This document shows positions 63,384 through 64,000 of a stretch of DNA of 64,000 nt, one piece after another; within the stretch, counting starts at the first letter, position 1, and each line of letters begins with the position of its first letter. Below the pieces are notes generated by a model. It was not told where the DNA came from, made no database searches, and worked only from the letters and a program-made list of their open reading frames with translations. The translations under genes were made by a program, and so were the position numbers. This DNA comes from Paraburkholderia sp. LEh10. Its GTDB lineage: Bacteria; Pseudomonadota; Gammaproteobacteria; Burkholderiales; Burkholderiaceae. The stretch covers positions 25,379 to 89,378 of the forward strand of contig NZ_JAGIPX010000034.1 of the NCBI RefSeq assembly GCF_017814945.1. Direction: 5' to 3'.

Positions 63384-63815
63384 CTATCGTGCGCTCCAGC
63401 ATTCGTCGGGGTCCGCTCCCGTCGCGCCCCGGTTATTCCTCAAGCCCGTCGCGTCGAGTATGAAAGTGCCGCACGCATCGCCGGCCATCGGGCCGTCCTC
63501 CGCCGGCTGCGCTTCGAGCGCGTAGCCGCCGTTCGTATCGCCGGCGGGCAGGATGCGCAGCCGATAGATAGCCCTCCCGGCTTGCGGCGCCTGATCGAGA
63601 CCGGACGGTAGTGGCGCGCCATCCACATGCGCCGGTGACTCCGCGAACTGCGCTGCCCGATACAGCGCCGACGCCGCATCCGTTCGGTGCGCTTTCGCCA
63701 CATGAGCGCGATACGACGGAATCGCGAGGACGGCGAGCGTCGCGGCTATCGCCAACGCGACGATCAGTTCGAGCAGCGAAAAGGCTTGCGTGTTGCGCTT
63801 GATCGCAATGGTCAT
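63384..63815 (-). CDS. Type IV pilin / PilE-like prepilin
   Basis: A 143-residue prepilin: short basic leader then AFSLLELIVALAIAATLAV, the class III signal sequence cleaved and N-methylated by PilD, with the pilin globular domain after it (two Cys, DACGTFILD and DECWSAR, could form the C-terminal disulfide loop). Residue -1 is Ala instead of the usual Gly. ATG at 63815 preferred to an upstream GTG at 63827; no ribosome site is obvious. Upstream sequence to the window end holds no clear gene. Confidence 0.85.
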   Translation of the reverse strand: MTIAIKRNTQAFSLLELIVALAIAATLAVLAIPSYRAHVAKAHRTDAASALYRAAQFAESPAHVDGAPLPSGLDQAPQAGRAIYRLRILPAGDTNGGYALEAQPAEDGPMAGDACGTFILDATGLRNNRGATGADPDECWSAR

Positions 63816-64000
63816 GGTCGGGTGCACCGTGAGAACCTAAAAAGGACGCGCAGCGACGCGCCGCCAGTGTTTCTCAATCGCGCCGCCCCTGATGACCACC
63901 TGGAGTTGCAGCCACATCTGCGAATTACCGGCCGAAAGTTTTTATGTGCAGTGTCGAATCCAGCCCCCGATAGCAAAGGTCTCCGGTCGTAGAAACTCTA

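Noticed and set aside
63828..64000. Possible upstream minus-strand gene end beside the pilin
   Set aside because: The reading frame that could end there is interrupted by a stop near 63943, leaving only about 35 codons without a start.

Overview
The window looks like a chromosomal segment of a beta-proteobacterium of the Paraburkholderia/Burkholderia group. The evidence is high-GC coding with strong third-position bias, a zwf-pgl-glucokinase/HexR fusion locus, a ribBX-type riboflavin operon, hmgA-fahA, and paired intergenic repeats built around a 32-bp TTTCTTTGCCGCGGCAAAG-type palindrome, which I associate with this group. Genus is an inference.

Layout. 1-5010: sugar uptake and Entner-Doudoroff entry (ABC sugar-binding protein, zwf, pgl, glk-hexR), with a HexR-type operator lying on the zwf promoter. 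5221-14182: Bcr/CflA exporter, EVE-domain protein, hemL, the ribD-ribE-ribBX-ribH-nusB operon and an aminotransferase. 14335-17723: a lytic transglycosylase and ubiD, with a candidate structured RNA between them (15728-15865, minus). 17775-26585: LysE exporter, small exported proteins, DUF2520 protein, YggT, tRNA-Gly(CCC), trmB, uppP, a DUF1439 lipoprotein, a YkgJ cysteine-cluster protein and hemN with an FNR/ANR-type box upstream.

26678-28500: tRNA-Leu(CAA) followed by a decayed island: an integrase fragment, a truncated PAAR gene, an apparently orphaned secreted immunity-like gene broken at a T7 run, and a vgrG 5' end joined to what looks like the 3' end of a muramidase effector. This reads as the scar of a type VI secretion vgrG-effector-immunity-PAAR cassette.

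28966-42421: amino-acid permease, secreted hydrolase, MFS exporter, a MocR-type regulator divergent from an enolase-superfamily gene plus a betaine-type ABC transporter (paired operator-like repeats 105 bp apart), rsuA, an 11-bp x 10 minisatellite, an epimerase and a ferredoxin reductase. 42422-44381: argD preceded by a 16-codon mini-ORF with four consecutive Arg codons, a terminator and a competing antiterminator pairing, a candidate ribosome-mediated arginine attenuator, then a translationally coupled GNAT gene. 44382-48564: inverted repeat pair, class V aminotransferase, an aspT'-'asdA fused pseudogene and a low-GC intergenic region.

48565-64000: LysR-ldhA, a FiwA-like gene, crotonase, two MFS exporters, homogentisate catabolism (hmgA-fahA), a degenerate EAL protein, IclR-gcdH, 1-Cys peroxiredoxin, a DUF883/YqjE/DUF3318 membrane-stress trio and a type IV pilin. 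The most noteworthy observations are the argD leader, the type VI cassette scar with its frameshifted immunity gene, and the orphan structured RNA.
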